64,000 bases of DNA. Source: Bacteroidota bacterium. GTDB taxonomy: Bacteria; Bacteroidota; Ignavibacteria; Kryptoniales; JAKASW01. The notes under the pieces were generated by a model that did not search any database, was not told the DNA's origin, and was given only the letters and a program-made list of their open reading frames with translations. Shown piece after piece: positions 26,552 through 35,351 of this stretch. The translations under genes and the position numbers were made by a program. The stretch spans positions 1 through 64,000 of the forward strand of contig JAMCXB010000044.1 in the NCBI GenBank assembly GCA_023480735.1, in the 5' to 3' direction. Position 1 is the first letter of the stretch. Every line of letters begins with the position of its first letter.

Positions 26552-27283
26552 TTAGAAATCAATCCTCAGGTTCACCAGAGTAGGGGCCATGCTGAGCCGA
26601 ATGCCTAAGTCATCACCCAGAATTTTTTCTCTCAACCTTGTGATTTCCGGACTCAAGAAATGAATTGCTACTGCCGAGGCAGTCCCGAGCATCGCTCCGG
26701 CCAAAACGTCACTGGGATAGTGAAGACCGAGGTACATCCTGCCATAACCTACAAATGCTGCCCAGGCGTAGGCGGGTATATAGACGTACGGCTTGGGATA
26801 ACGGAAAGTCAGGGCGGTAGCTATGGCGAAAGCGGCCGTCGTATGCCCGGACGGCATAGAATATTTGTCGGCACTGTCGAGATGCCCGGTATGCACGCCC
26901 GTGAGGGTGACATACGGCCTTTCTCGCTTTACTATGAAATTTTTTATCGGATAGTACAGGACATACGCCAGTGCCTCTGTCACGCCAACCATCGCGCCAG
27001 TGTCAAAGGTATAGCCTTTGTCCTGGGCTAGCCCAACGCCGGCAAAGACAATCGGCATCCCGATGGCGATAGGAAGGACCATGTTGTCGTTGGCACCTAC
27101 GGTCGCATCCATGAACGGAGACCGTGCGTCATTTATGCTTCTGAATATGCTGACATCCCACTTCGGCGGCTGGGCATGAAGCATTGCGGGAGATAACAGC
27201 AGGATCAGACAAAAAAAGGCGGCGCTCCGAAGTGACGCAAGCCTTTCGGAATGCCGCCAAGATAGACTGGATTCAGTTTTCAT
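26552..27283 (-). CDS. PAP2-family lipid phosphatase, membrane-bound
   Basis: A 243-residue protein with a signal-like N-terminus (AAFFCLILLLSPAMLHAQ) and the three-part acid phosphatase signature: KRERPY (about residue 119), PSGHTTAAFA (about 143) and GYGRMYLGLHYPSDVLAG (about 178-195). Such enzymes dephosphorylate undecaprenyl pyrophosphate, phosphatidic acid or phosphatidylglycerol phosphate on the periplasmic face. The start overlaps the end of the SLT transglycosylase gene by 4 bp. Together these suggest a cell-wall carrier-recycling function (inference). Confidence 0.88.
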   Translation of the reverse strand: MKTESSLSWRHSERLASLRSAAFFCLILLLSPAMLHAQPPKWDVSIFRSINDARSPFMDATVGANDNMVLPIAIGMPIVFAGVGLAQDKGYTFDTGAMVGVTEALAYVLYYPIKNFIVKRERPYVTLTGVHTGHLDSADKYSMPSGHTTAAFAIATALTFRYPKPYVYIPAYAWAAFVGYGRMYLGLHYPSDVLAGAMLGTASAVAIHFLSPEITRLREKILGDDLGIRLSMAPTLVNLRIDF

Positions 27284-28005
27284 TGCCTCTGGAGAACATT
27301 TCGGTAAATATTGTAATAGTGCATAACATTTTCAACGTAAGTTAACGTTTGGTGGTAATCACCGAAATATCCTCCGGTCGGTCTACCCCTCCCCCAGATG
27401 TGTCTCTGAAGAGGAGCATACCTTGACGACAGTAGCGGCAAAGTGCCCTTAACCGAAGTCCAGGCATTTGGGTTATCTCCAAGGAATTCAGCAACCGCCT
27501 GAGCGTCCTGAACGCGTGTTAGGCCGCAATTGTAGGCCGCCACTGCAAGCTCGATCCGGCTCTTACCCTCTGAATCAGTAAAATCCCTCAGCATATTCCG
27601 TAAGTGAATTACGCCGAGCTGGATATTCACGACTGGATTCGATAAGTCATTAACATTGTACAAAGATGCAAGCTGCAAACCCGTTCCGGGCATCAACTGC
27701 ATAAAGCCTTCAGCTCCCTTTTCGGAAACTGCCTCGGGATTGAAGGCCGATTCTTGCCTGAGCACCGCAAGGGCCAACCGCCAGTCGACCCCGTAAGTCG
27801 AACTCAGGCTCTGTAGTTGGCTCCCGTACTCAGTCAGGAAGATGTATGTCTGTCGGTCCAGCTTCGGTATGGAGTTTTCCGGGACTACGGTGCTGTCATA
27901 TGAGTAGCGAGCAGCGTCAGATTCACCGGTTACCACGATGATGACTCCCAGTATTACCAAAGCACTTATCCTGATAAGAAGACCGACCATATGTGGTCTC
28001 TTCAT
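27280..28005 (-). CDS. SLT-type lytic transglycosylase
   Basis: A 241-residue exported protein. One N-terminal hydrophobic segment (ISALVILGVIIVVTG) acts as signal or anchor. The SLT domain follows: VDWRLALAVLRQESAFNPEA with the catalytic Glu in RQESAFN (about residue 90), then GAEGFMQLMPGTGLQLA and VAAYNCGLTRVQDA. This is the MltF/Slt-like soluble transglycosylase fold, cleaving peptidoglycan with 1,6-anhydro product formation. It has no LysM or ABC-type solute-binding domain, unlike the larger enzyme at 4217. First gene of the SLT-PAP2-EamA-M1 run. Confidence 0.88.
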   Translation of the reverse strand: MKRPHMVGLLIRISALVILGVIIVVTGESDAARYSYDSTVVPENSIPKLDRQTYIFLTEYGSQLQSLSSTYGVDWRLALAVLRQESAFNPEAVSEKGAEGFMQLMPGTGLQLASLYNVNDLSNPVVNIQLGVIHLRNMLRDFTDSEGKSRIELAVAAYNCGLTRVQDAQAVAEFLGDNPNAWTSVKGTLPLLSSRYAPLQRHIWGRGRPTGGYFGDYHQTLTYVENVMHYYNIYRNVLQRQ

Positions 28006-28350
28006 GGTTTCTCCGTAATTGGTTTACGATGTGCAACGCTCAATGCCGGATATCTGTCCGACAAGTTTCCTTGGAAACCTCAGATGATTTCTGGAGTCCG
28101 GCTCCGAAGAAAAGCAGCCTTTCAGCCGACTGCCGAGCTTCTCCTCTCCCTGTTATGGGACTGCAATAATATTTTAAGCCGAAAAGTGGAATTCACCAAA
28201 CATTTTTTGCGCGTTGTTTGTCGAACGTCACACCTTCCCCTAAAAATCGCCCAAAATCCAGCATTCGATAGCCGGGAAATTTTAGGGCAACCTATCCCGA
28301 TGATCCAGAATCGGCCGAGTAGCAGCGTTAGCTATCGCCGTTCCTAATCG
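28006..28350. other. Intergenic region upstream of the SLT gene
   Basis: 345 bp between two minus-strand transcription units. It should contain the promoter of the SLT-PAP2-EamA-M1 unit and the terminator of the genes to its right. No coding frame or clear hairpin with T-run was recognised. Confidence 0.4.
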
Positions 28351-28533
28351 TTACTTCTTTTCCGTGTATTTCTCGAAGAGCTCTTTGAGCCTCTTCATGG
28401 ACAATGAATCCAGGTCCTCATCATCCTTATCGCGCTTCAAAAACATCTCATAATCATACTTGTCCTTGGAGAGCATCTTGGATGTCTTATACTTCAAGCC
28501 TTCGAGCAGTTTTCTCTGTTCAGCGCTTGTCAT
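28351..28533 (-). CDS. Small charged helical protein, unknown function
   Basis: A 60-residue protein beginning MTSAEQRKLLEGLKYKTSKM and ending LKELFEKYTEKK. It is highly charged (Lys, Asp and Glu make up nearly half of the residues) and predicted to be all-helical, with no signal or membrane segment. The ATG at 28533 follows the stop of the nucleotidyltransferase gene by 1 nt (TGAGATG), a typical coupled arrangement. The longer frame starting at 28578 would overlap that gene and is rejected. I do not recognise a family; it may be a partner of the upstream enzyme. Confidence 0.6.
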   Translation of the reverse strand: MTSAEQRKLLEGLKYKTSKMLSKDKYDYEMFLKRDKDDEDLDSLSMKRLKELFEKYTEKK

Positions 28534-28534
28534 C

Positions 28535-29299
28535 TCAGCTTCCAAAAACCTCACTGTTTGTTTGAAGTGCCTTCTCAACCTCCAACAGCTGAGTCATGGT
28601 GTTAACACCCCTGATTTCATCAAAATGCTTGGCCAGAACGGCGCTGACCTTCATACTCCGGTGAACAAAGTGGCCGAGGACATCCGTTAAATAGTACTCA
28701 TTTTGTGAGTTTTCCTTGCCAATATGGTGAAGAGCGTCAAAAAGCTCCTTGCGCCTGAAAACGTAGATCCCCGAATTAATCTCGTCAATTCCCTTCTGCT
28801 CAGGCGAGGCATCCTTTTCCTCGACAATCCTGTCTACCGATCCGTCAGCCAGGCGGATAATTCTTCCGTAACCTGTCGGATCATCCATACGTGCAGTCAA
28901 AACCGTCATTACCGAACCGCCCCTGTGATGCGTTTCCAGGAGCTGTCTCATGGTTTTCTCGGTCAGCAACGGTACATCCCCTGAAAGAACAAGTATGTCA
29001 CCGTCAAAATCTGCCAGTATTTCTTCTGCCTGCAATACGGCATGTCCGGTCCCAAGTTGTTGGTCTTGGACCGCAAAACCGACGTTTTCGCCAAACGCTG
29101 CAGTCAAATGGTCTATTACTATTTCTCTCTTGAAGCCAACAATGGCGACAGTCGAAATACTTCCGAGCTTGATGGCCAGCTCTACCACATGGTCAATCAT
29201 GGGCTTTCCATTGACCTTATACATCACTTTCGGCAGAGCCTGGTCAGCCATCCTTTTTCCCTTGCCAGCAGCCAGAATTAAAGTCAGGAATGGTTTCAT
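28535..29299 (-). CDS. GlmU-like sugar nucleotidyltransferase, single domain
   Basis: A 254-residue enzyme with the Rossmann-like pyrophosphorylase fold: LILAAGKGKRMADQALPKVM (nucleotide-binding loop, residues 7-26), VQDQQLGTGHAVLQAEE (QxxLGTGHA, diagnostic for UDP-GlcNAc pyrophosphorylases, about 77-93), VLSGDVPLLTEKT (metal-binding Asp, about 105), GYGRIIR and EINSGIYVF. Full GlmU is about 450 residues with a left-handed beta-helix acetyltransferase domain; that half is absent here. It therefore probably makes a UDP-sugar only, and a separate acetyltransferase must exist elsewhere if it serves murein synthesis. It precedes the 60-residue gene and follows panD by 10 bp. Confidence 0.85.
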   Translation of the reverse strand: MKPFLTLILAAGKGKRMADQALPKVMYKVNGKPMIDHVVELAIKLGSISTVAIVGFKREIVIDHLTAAFGENVGFAVQDQQLGTGHAVLQAEEILADFDGDILVLSGDVPLLTEKTMRQLLETHHRGGSVMTVLTARMDDPTGYGRIIRLADGSVDRIVEEKDASPEQKGIDEINSGIYVFRRKELFDALHHIGKENSQNEYYLTDVLGHFVHRSMKVSAVLAKHFDEIRGVNTMTQLLEVEKALQTNSEVFGS

Positions 29300-29309
29300 T
29301 TGTGCTATC

Positions 29310-29699
29310 CTATTTCGAGTTTTCCGATTCTTCCAAGTGGCCCTTTAAGATCCGTTTGATCATATTCCTTGAATCAACCAGCACCACCGTCGGCTCATAT
29401 CCCAACGCTTCTTTATCCTCAAATTCAGCATATGAGATTATTATAATCTCGTCTCCTACACTCCCCATTCTTGCAGCCGGGCCGTTCAGGCAGATTACCC
29501 CGGAATTCGGTTTCCCTGGAATAGTATATGTCTCGAATCGTGCACCATTATTAACATTGACAATCTGTACCTTTTCGTACGGCAGAATCCCAGATGCGCT
29601 GAGAAGTTCTTCATCTACAGTAATGCTTCCCTCGTAATAAAGTTCCGCCTCTGTAACCTTAACCCTATGAATTTTTGCCTTACAAAGTGTTACAAACAA
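29310..29699 (-). CDS. panD: Aspartate 1-decarboxylase
   Basis: Makes beta-alanine from aspartate for pantothenate and CoA synthesis. The 129-residue proenzyme shows the self-cleavage site YYEGSITVD (Gly24-Ser25, the Ser becoming the pyruvoyl group). The usual KIHRVKVTEAELYYEGS start, the NVNNGARFETYTI stretch, LNGPAARMGSVGDEIIIISY and the closing VVLVDSRN are all present. Length matches the family (about 115-130). Its partner panC lies 6 kb away on the same strand. It overlaps no neighbour and is 10 bp upstream of the nucleotidyltransferase gene. Confidence 0.96.
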   Translation of the reverse strand: MFVTLCKAKIHRVKVTEAELYYEGSITVDEELLSASGILPYEKVQIVNVNNGARFETYTIPGKPNSGVICLNGPAARMGSVGDEIIIISYAEFEDKEALGYEPTVVLVDSRNMIKRILKGHLEESENSK

Positions 29700-29864
29700 T
29701 TTTTTCCCTATTAATTTGTCCCAGTATGTTGCGTCGCACTCACGCTTTTCGGAAAAATCTAACTGTTGAGGGCTCCTTTTACAATACCAAAATCTGATGA
29801 TTCGTCCTAATGAGAAGTAACCAGTTGCCAGGAGGTAACTTATGAGATAAACCGACCGAACCTG

Positions 29865-30788
29865 CTATCCCAGCACCGACACCAGGAGCGCCATTCTCAC
29901 ATATATCCCGTTCTTCGTCTGTCTGAAGTAAGCCGAACGCGGATCGGAATCGACGCTTACGGCAATCTCATTCGAACGCGGAAGCGGGTGCATGATTATC
30001 GCCTTTTGGGGCAGAAGCCACATCATTGAATCATCAATGTAATACCTCGGCCTTTCCGTGATTTCCGCTCCCAAGCTCTCTGACTGAAGAGAAGAGTCGC
30101 TCCTTGTCATGTAAACCACATCGACATCCGGAAGGACTTTCGAGAGGTCACTTTCAATCGCGAACCAGACATTATGATGGGTGAGGTAATCAATAATATC
30201 CTGCCTCATCTGAAATTCGGGTGAAGCTACAAAATAGATCCTGACTCTCTCAAACTTTCCGAGAAGGTAGGCAAGCGACCGGACCGTCCTCCCCTCCGCC
30301 AGGTTCCCGACCATCGCAACCCTAACGCCGTCTATCGTCCTGATCTCCTTGTAGATCGTGTAAAGGTCAAGCAGGGCTTGTGTGGGATGCTGCCCGCCTT
30401 TTCCATCGCCCGCATTGATAACCGGTACGACAGAAACCTTTGCAGCCCGCGCCGCGCCCCCGATCTCATTGTGACGAAGAACGATAACATCACAATAATT
30501 TCCGACGACCCTTATCGTATCTTCAAGCGTCTCTCCCGAAACGTCCGACGAGAAGCTCTGAGCCCTCTCCGTCATCAGAACTTTTCCGCCGAGGCGGGAC
30601 ATTGCCGATTCAAACGAGAACCGGGTACGTGTGGAATTGGCGTAGAAGAGAGAGGCCATTATTTTATTACTGTAGTCTCTCGTTCCACCGCGTGCAACGA
30701 TCCTCTCCATTTCCTCCGAGAGCCTAAACAGCTCACCGAGCATGGGGACCGTAAACTGCTGTGATTCAATTACATGAATTAACTTCAT
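29865..30788 (-). CDS. pyrB: Aspartate carbamoyltransferase catalytic chain
   Basis: Condenses carbamoyl phosphate with aspartate in pyrimidine synthesis. The 307-residue chain carries the carbamoyl-phosphate loop YANSTRTRFSFESAMSRLGG (STRTR), the second loop GGQHPTQALLDLYTI (HPTQ) and MHPLPRSNEIA, which is diagnostic for ATCase rather than ornithine enzymes. No regulatory pyrI is adjacent. Its ATG directly abuts the stop of arcC (TAAATG), so it is the last gene of an argF-arcC-pyrB unit. This placement suggests it draws on carbamoyl phosphate formed or turned over by its neighbours (inference). Confidence 0.93.
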   Translation of the reverse strand: MKLIHVIESQQFTVPMLGELFRLSEEMERIVARGGTRDYSNKIMASLFYANSTRTRFSFESAMSRLGGKVLMTERAQSFSSDVSGETLEDTIRVVGNYCDVIVLRHNEIGGAARAAKVSVVPVINAGDGKGGQHPTQALLDLYTIYKEIRTIDGVRVAMVGNLAEGRTVRSLAYLLGKFERVRIYFVASPEFQMRQDIIDYLTHHNVWFAIESDLSKVLPDVDVVYMTRSDSSLQSESLGAEITERPRYYIDDSMMWLLPQKAIIMHPLPRSNEIAVSVDSDPRSAYFRQTKNGIYVRMALLVSVLG

Positions 30789-31745
30789 TTAGACTCTCCG
30801 TGCCGCCTCCCTCCTAATGTGGGTTCCGCAATAACCTCTGAGTCCGCCCAGAAGATGTGACGGATCAGTTATGATCACTTCGTCGCCGCCGCGTTTTAAG
30901 AAATCGACAGCCGCCTCAATCTTCGGACGCATACTTCCAGTAGGGAATTCACCTTCCGTAAGAAACTTTTCCGCGTCCTTGACTGACATCTCTGGAATTG
31001 CTTTCTGATCCTGTTTCTTGTAATTAATGTAAACAAATTCCACGTCAGTCGAAATCATCATCCGGCCCATTCCGAGCTCACTCGCAAGGAGTGCAGAGCT
31101 CCTGTCCTTGTCTATGACGGCCTCTACTCCCTTGACATCACCATTTTCGAAGACCACGGGTATCCCGCCGCCGCCTGTCGCGATGACTATTATGTTGTCT
31201 GCGACACATTTGCGGATAACATCGATCTCCATTATCTCGACCGGCATTGGCGAAGGGACGACTCTCCGGTATCCGCGCGCTGCATCCTCTACGATGTCCC
31301 ACCCCAGCTCTCTGTGTTTCTGCTCAGCTGTTTCCTTGTGATAGAACGGTCCTATCGGTTTGCTTGGGCTGCCAAAAGCGGCGTCGCTTTTCCTTACAGC
31401 AACTCGCGTAAGCACCACAGATACAGGCGTTTGAACTTTTCGCGCTCGCAATTCGGATTGCAGTGAGTTCAGCAGTATGTAGCCAATCTCACCCTGAGTC
31501 GCGGCAACACAAACGTCCAGCGGCTGTGAATAGGTCTGCATTGAAGCTGCTTCGGAACGCAAAAGCTGCGAACCAACTTGGGGACCGTTGCCGTGGGTTA
31601 TGACGATCCGGTAACCAAGTGCGGCTATTTCTGCGATGTTCGATGCTGTCATCCGGGCGTTTTCAAATTGCTCTGAAATCGTTCCCCGCTGTCCGGATCT
31701 TATGAGCGAGTTACCGCCGACGGCTACCAACACCGCACGATGCAT
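30789..31745 (-). CDS. arcC: Carbamate kinase
   Basis: Interconverts carbamoyl phosphate + ADP and carbamate + ATP. The 318-residue protein has the amino-acid-kinase fold signature AVLVAVGGNSLI at the start and ITHGNGPQVGSQLLR (about residues 49-63). It also has the large-domain PLDVCVAATQGEIGYIL, KPIGPFYHKETAEQ, IATGGGGIPVV (about 191-201), KDRSSALLASELG and the C-terminal TGSMRPKIEAAVDFL. All are typical of carbamate kinases. It sits 1 bp behind argF and abuts pyrB. There is no arginine deiminase gene in the window, so an ordinary arginine-deiminase pathway is not supported. Confidence 0.94.
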   Translation of the reverse strand: MHRAVLVAVGGNSLIRSGQRGTISEQFENARMTASNIAEIAALGYRIVITHGNGPQVGSQLLRSEAASMQTYSQPLDVCVAATQGEIGYILLNSLQSELRARKVQTPVSVVLTRVAVRKSDAAFGSPSKPIGPFYHKETAEQKHRELGWDIVEDAARGYRRVVPSPMPVEIMEIDVIRKCVADNIIVIATGGGGIPVVFENGDVKGVEAVIDKDRSSALLASELGMGRMMISTDVEFVYINYKKQDQKAIPEMSVKDAEKFLTEGEFPTGSMRPKIEAAVDFLKRGGDEVIITDPSHLLGGLRGYCGTHIRREAARRV

Positions 31746-31746
31746 G

Positions 31747-32685
31747 TCATCTTCCCATGATATCTTCCGGAGCTGCGATCAACGCGTAGATGATTGCCTT
31801 CTGGGAGTGCAGCCGGTTCTCCGATTCGTCCCAGACAACCGATTGTTTCGAGTCGATCACGTCGTCCGTGACCTCCTCTCCGCGATGAGCCGGCAGACAG
31901 TGCATGAAGAGCGCCGACTTCTTTGCAAGACTCATCAGCTGCCGATTAACCTGAAAGTCACGGAACACTCTGAGTCGCTCTTCCCTTTCGCCTTCCTGGC
32001 CCATGCTCACCCAGACATCAGTGTAAATCACATCCGCATCCCGGGCAGCTGATTTGGGGTCGTGATCGACTTTAATGACAGCGCCGGTTTCTTTCGACGC
32101 TTCCGCTGCGAGCTTAAGGACTTCTTTGGGTGGTTCGTAACCCTGTGGTGTCGCCGCCACAAAATCTGTACCCATCTTCGCCGCCATTAACATCAGAGAA
32201 TTGCATACGTTGTTGCCGTCGCCTACGAATACAAATTTCTTCTTCTCAAGATCGCCAAGGTGTTCTTTCACAGTCAGAAAGTCGCCGACAGCCTGACAAG
32301 GGTGTTCATAGTCCGTGAGCGCATTAACCACAGGAATTTTCATGTTCGCAGCCATATCGACGCAGCTTTGATGTGCGTACGTTCTCAAGACTACTCCTGA
32401 CATCCACCTCTCAAGATTCTTCGCTACGTCATGTATGCTTTCCCGCTTACCGAGGCTTATGTCGGACTGAGAAAGGTAGACCGAATGGCCGCCGAGCTGA
32501 TAAATGCCGACATCAAATGTGACATGGGTTCTCAGGGACTGTTTTTCAAATATCAGAGCAACCGATTTCCCTTTGAGCGAATTGCTGTATTTTTCCGGTT
32601 GAGTCTTCATTTTCATCGAAAGGTCGACAAACTGTTTCATCTCCTGGGACGACCAATCCGCGATACTTAGAAAGTCTTTCTTCAT
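31747..32685 (-). CDS. argF: Ornithine carbamoyltransferase
   Basis: Transfers a carbamoyl group between carbamoyl phosphate and ornithine to make or break citrulline. In 312 residues the carbamoyl-phosphate loop reads FEKQSLRTHVTFDVGIYQLG, i.e. SLRTH in place of the usual STRTR. HPCQAVGDFLTV (HPCQ) and the ornithine-type signatures DVWVSMGQE and FMHCLPAHRGEEV with the catalytic Cys are intact, which argues for ornithine rather than aspartate or acetylornithine as acceptor. The second motif Arg is His here, a point worth checking. Neighbours arcC and pyrB use the same metabolite. The start at 32685 has a GGAGAAG-like site just upstream. Confidence 0.9.
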   Translation of the reverse strand: MKKDFLSIADWSSQEMKQFVDLSMKMKTQPEKYSNSLKGKSVALIFEKQSLRTHVTFDVGIYQLGGHSVYLSQSDISLGKRESIHDVAKNLERWMSGVVLRTYAHQSCVDMAANMKIPVVNALTDYEHPCQAVGDFLTVKEHLGDLEKKKFVFVGDGNNVCNSLMLMAAKMGTDFVAATPQGYEPPKEVLKLAAEASKETGAVIKVDHDPKSAARDADVIYTDVWVSMGQEGEREERLRVFRDFQVNRQLMSLAKKSALFMHCLPAHRGEEVTDDVIDSKQSVVWDESENRLHSQKAIIYALIAAPEDIMGR

Positions 32686-32851
32686 TCAATCTTCTCCTTT
32701 GCTGGAAAAACAAATTACCAAGGATGCAAAATGCCTGGCAATCGTCGACATCCATGTAGAGGACGGCAGAGCAGCAGCTTGAGCCGCAATTCTGACGTCC
32801 GAATATTGTTCGGGTGCCGTCATAAGTCGCAGTAGATTGCCATGCAAAAGC

Positions 32852-34183
32852 TTAGGGTAATTTATGTTTTGACAAAAAATCATCCAAGATTTCTTTGACT
32901 CCCGGCTTGGTTATTTCAGCTAGCTCATAACGAACCCTTACTGATGGTCTTTTGATCTTCACTACACGCCGCAGATCGATCGGAGTGCCTATTATCACCG
33001 TGTCGCAATCCGACCTGTTGATCGTCGCTTCAAGATCTTTCACCTGTTTATCTCCATACCCCATCGCGGGGAGCAGCGTACCCGTCTTCGGATACTTCCT
33101 GAAGGTCTCGGAAATCGACCCAACTGCCCACTTCCTCGGATCGACGAGCTCGCTTGCGCCGAACTTTTGCGCGGCGATGACACCTGCTCCGTAAGACATT
33201 CCTCCGTGCGTCAATGTAGGACCATCCTCGACAACGAGTACCCGCTTTCCCCGAATGAGCGACTCATCCTCGACAGTCACAGGCGATGCAGCTTCGATGA
33301 TCTTCGCAGTCGGATTGACACCAAGCACGTTGCTCCTCACGGTATCGACATTCTGGCGCAGGGCAGACTCGACTTTGTTTATTACAACCACATCCGCAAG
33401 CAGAATATTGGCCATACCTGCATAGTAGGATAGCTCGTCGCCCGGCCGGTGAGGGTCGGCCACCGTTATCGTCAAATCCGGCTTATAGAATGAGGTATCG
33501 TTGTTGCCTCCGTCCCAGACAATGACATCGGCCTCCTTTTCGGCTTCCCGAAGGATCGCTTCGTAGTCTACACCGGCGTAGATGATCGTCCCGTTCATAA
33601 TGTGAGGCTCATATTCCTCCATCTCCTCGATGGTACACTCGTTTTTCTTCAAGTCCTCTATGCACGCATACCGCTGCACCTTTTGCCTGACGAGGTCCCC
33701 ATACGGCATCGGATGCCTGACAGCTACGACCCGAAGACCTTTTTCCCTGAGTATATTGCAGACCGCCCTGGATGTCTGGCTTTTGCCAGACCCCGTTCTG
33801 ACTGCGACGACCGCAATGACAGGCACTTTACTTTTCAGCATCGTCTTATCGACTCCGAGCAGCTTGAAGTCGGCCCCGAATGACATCAGCTCCGATGCCT
33901 TTTTCATCACATAGTTGAACGAAACGTCGGAGTAGGCAAAGATCGCCTGTTCAATGCCATTCTCTCTTATTAAGTTTGGAAGTTGTGACTCAGAATAGAT
34001 TGGAATCCCTTTGGGGTAGAGGGTGCCCGCCAGCTCGGCAGGATATCTGCGCCCGTCAATATTCGGGATCTGTGTCGCCGTAAAGGCGACTACCTCGTAT
34101 TCTTCGTTGCCTCTGAATACTGTGTTGAAGTTATGGAAGTCTCTGCCCGCAGCGCCCAGAATAACCACTTTTTTCCGTTTCAT
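32852..34183 (-). CDS. COG2403-type P-loop protein (cyclic 2,3-DPG synthetase-like)
   Basis: A 443-residue cytosolic protein. The first 135 residues form a Rossmann-like domain (KVVILGAAGRDFHNFNTVFR, YEVVAFTATQIPNIDGRRYP). A P-loop domain follows with VIAVVAVRTGSGKSQTSRAV (GSGKS, about residues 138-152), VIVWDGGNNDTSFYKPDL, DVVVINKVES and VLVVEDGPTLTHGGMSYGAG. This pattern matches the COG2403 family, to which cyclic 2,3-diphosphoglycerate synthetase of thermophilic methanogens belongs. In bacteria the substrate is not established. From memory, homologues often neighbour carbamate kinase and carbamoyltransferase genes, as here, 166 bp upstream of argF. A role in carbamoyl-phosphate or arginine metabolism is inference. 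Confidence 0.75.
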   Translation of the reverse strand: MKRKKVVILGAAGRDFHNFNTVFRGNEEYEVVAFTATQIPNIDGRRYPAELAGTLYPKGIPIYSESQLPNLIRENGIEQAIFAYSDVSFNYVMKKASELMSFGADFKLLGVDKTMLKSKVPVIAVVAVRTGSGKSQTSRAVCNILREKGLRVVAVRHPMPYGDLVRQKVQRYACIEDLKKNECTIEEMEEYEPHIMNGTIIYAGVDYEAILREAEKEADVIVWDGGNNDTSFYKPDLTITVADPHRPGDELSYYAGMANILLADVVVINKVESALRQNVDTVRSNVLGVNPTAKIIEAASPVTVEDESLIRGKRVLVVEDGPTLTHGGMSYGAGVIAAQKFGASELVDPRKWAVGSISETFRKYPKTGTLLPAMGYGDKQVKDLEATINRSDCDTVIIGTPIDLRRVVKIKRPSVRVRYELAEITKPGVKEILDDFLSKHKLP

Positions 34184-34486
34184 TAAGAATCCCTTTCAAT
34201 GTTTTTGAGAAGAGATGGAAGTTAGGTGTCAGAAATGATGTGTGGACTACGTATGTGAATGGTTGGAATTGAGTATTTGGGAAAGTGATAGTTCGGATGG
34301 TTCAGATTTCGGTACTATGAAAACCGTCCTTCGATGCATACCGCTAATATGTTATCACGGGGAATTGAGAATTTCAAGCCTGAAAACCCGGAGAGAATAG
34401 CCCCGCCGCGATTGTTTTGAGAGGGAAATCCCAGACTCGCACAGGATTTCTTGTCACTGAACCGCGTGCTCCAGCAACAAGAGGGT
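34184..34486. other. Intergenic region, nothing recognised
   Basis: About 300 bp upstream of the P-loop gene and downstream of the Nudix gene (both minus strand). It should contain the promoter for the argF cluster. No clear hairpin/T-run or small gene was found. Confidence 0.4.
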
Positions 34487-35146
34487 TCAATGATACAGAT
34501 ATTTCAGGAATTCCCGGATAATCCTGGCAGTGATCCCCCAGATCGCACCTTCAGGAGTCTGATAAACAAACACCTTGTGTGTGAATCCGCCCCATGTCTT
34601 CCAGTATCTGTCCGGCAAGCCCAGTTCCTTTGATGGCAGGAGCACCACATTCTCCCCAGTCTTCTTGTCTATGTATGAAGGATGGACTTCGACCATCACC
34701 TTGTACTCTTCGGGCTCGTATTCTTTAAAATATGAGACAGGAAGAGCAAACGCCTTCTCAACCTCATCCGGATTAGGCTTAAGTTCATCCAAACTGACAT
34801 CGGAGACTCCTACAAAGACGTCAACCATCGCACCCATTGGAGCGAAGATGGAATCGAGCCGCCCTACGATTTCTATTCTTCCCTTAGGTATCCCGAGCTC
34901 CTCGACCGTCTCGCGAATCGCAGTCGCTTCACCGGATACATCTTCGTCGTCGTATTGTCCGCCTGGCAGGGAGATCTCTCCACCCTGCCTTATCCCCGAT
35001 GCCCTTTTCTCAAACAGGATTTGATATCTCTCACAGATTGGGACAAGCAAAAGCAGTACGACTGACCTGAAATACTCTTCACGCCCCTCCAAACAAGGAG
35101 TCGTGGGGAGTTTCCCCTTCAGTGATTCAAACTCTTTTATTCTCAT
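34487..35146 (-). CDS. Nudix hydrolase, CoA-pyrophosphatase type (NudL-like)
   Basis: A 219-residue hydrolase with a full Nudix box: GGQYDDEDVSGEATAIRETV followed directly by EELGI (Gx5Ex7REUxEExGU) at about residues 71-95. In front of it lies the LLLVPICERYQILFEKRASG...GEISLPGG pattern that marks the CoA diphosphatase (UPF0035/NudL) subgroup. It hydrolyses CoA or related nucleoside diphosphates to 4'-phosphopantetheine and 3',5'-ADP. Its position close to panC on the same strand fits CoA turnover. Specificity is inferred from the subgroup pattern. Confidence 0.82.
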   Translation of the reverse strand: MRIKEFESLKGKLPTTPCLEGREEYFRSVVLLLLVPICERYQILFEKRASGIRQGGEISLPGGQYDDEDVSGEATAIRETVEELGIPKGRIEIVGRLDSIFAPMGAMVDVFVGVSDVSLDELKPNPDEVEKAFALPVSYFKEYEPEEYKVMVEVHPSYIDKKTGENVVLLPSKELGLPDRYWKTWGGFTHKVFVYQTPEGAIWGITARIIREFLKYLYH

Positions 35147-35351
35147 TTTGGGTCAATTAAGATAGTCGCGGTGTTTAGACTGTGCAAGCTAAATCTTCGG
35201 CAGTGTCTCAGTCTAATCCCACTTTGAAGAATGTGTATCCGGGAGAGTTCCAAGAAACGAGGAGCAAGCAAGCTCCGGATCAAACCACGCGTTCCCAGAT
35301 GCCGTTGGATCTCTTACTCGAACCTTCGAGGTCCCCAGTCGGTACCCGTCC

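Noticed and set aside
31747-32685. Possibility that argF is an acetyl- or succinylornithine carbamoyltransferase
   Set aside because: SMGQE and HCLPA motifs are those of true ornithine carbamoyltransferases.
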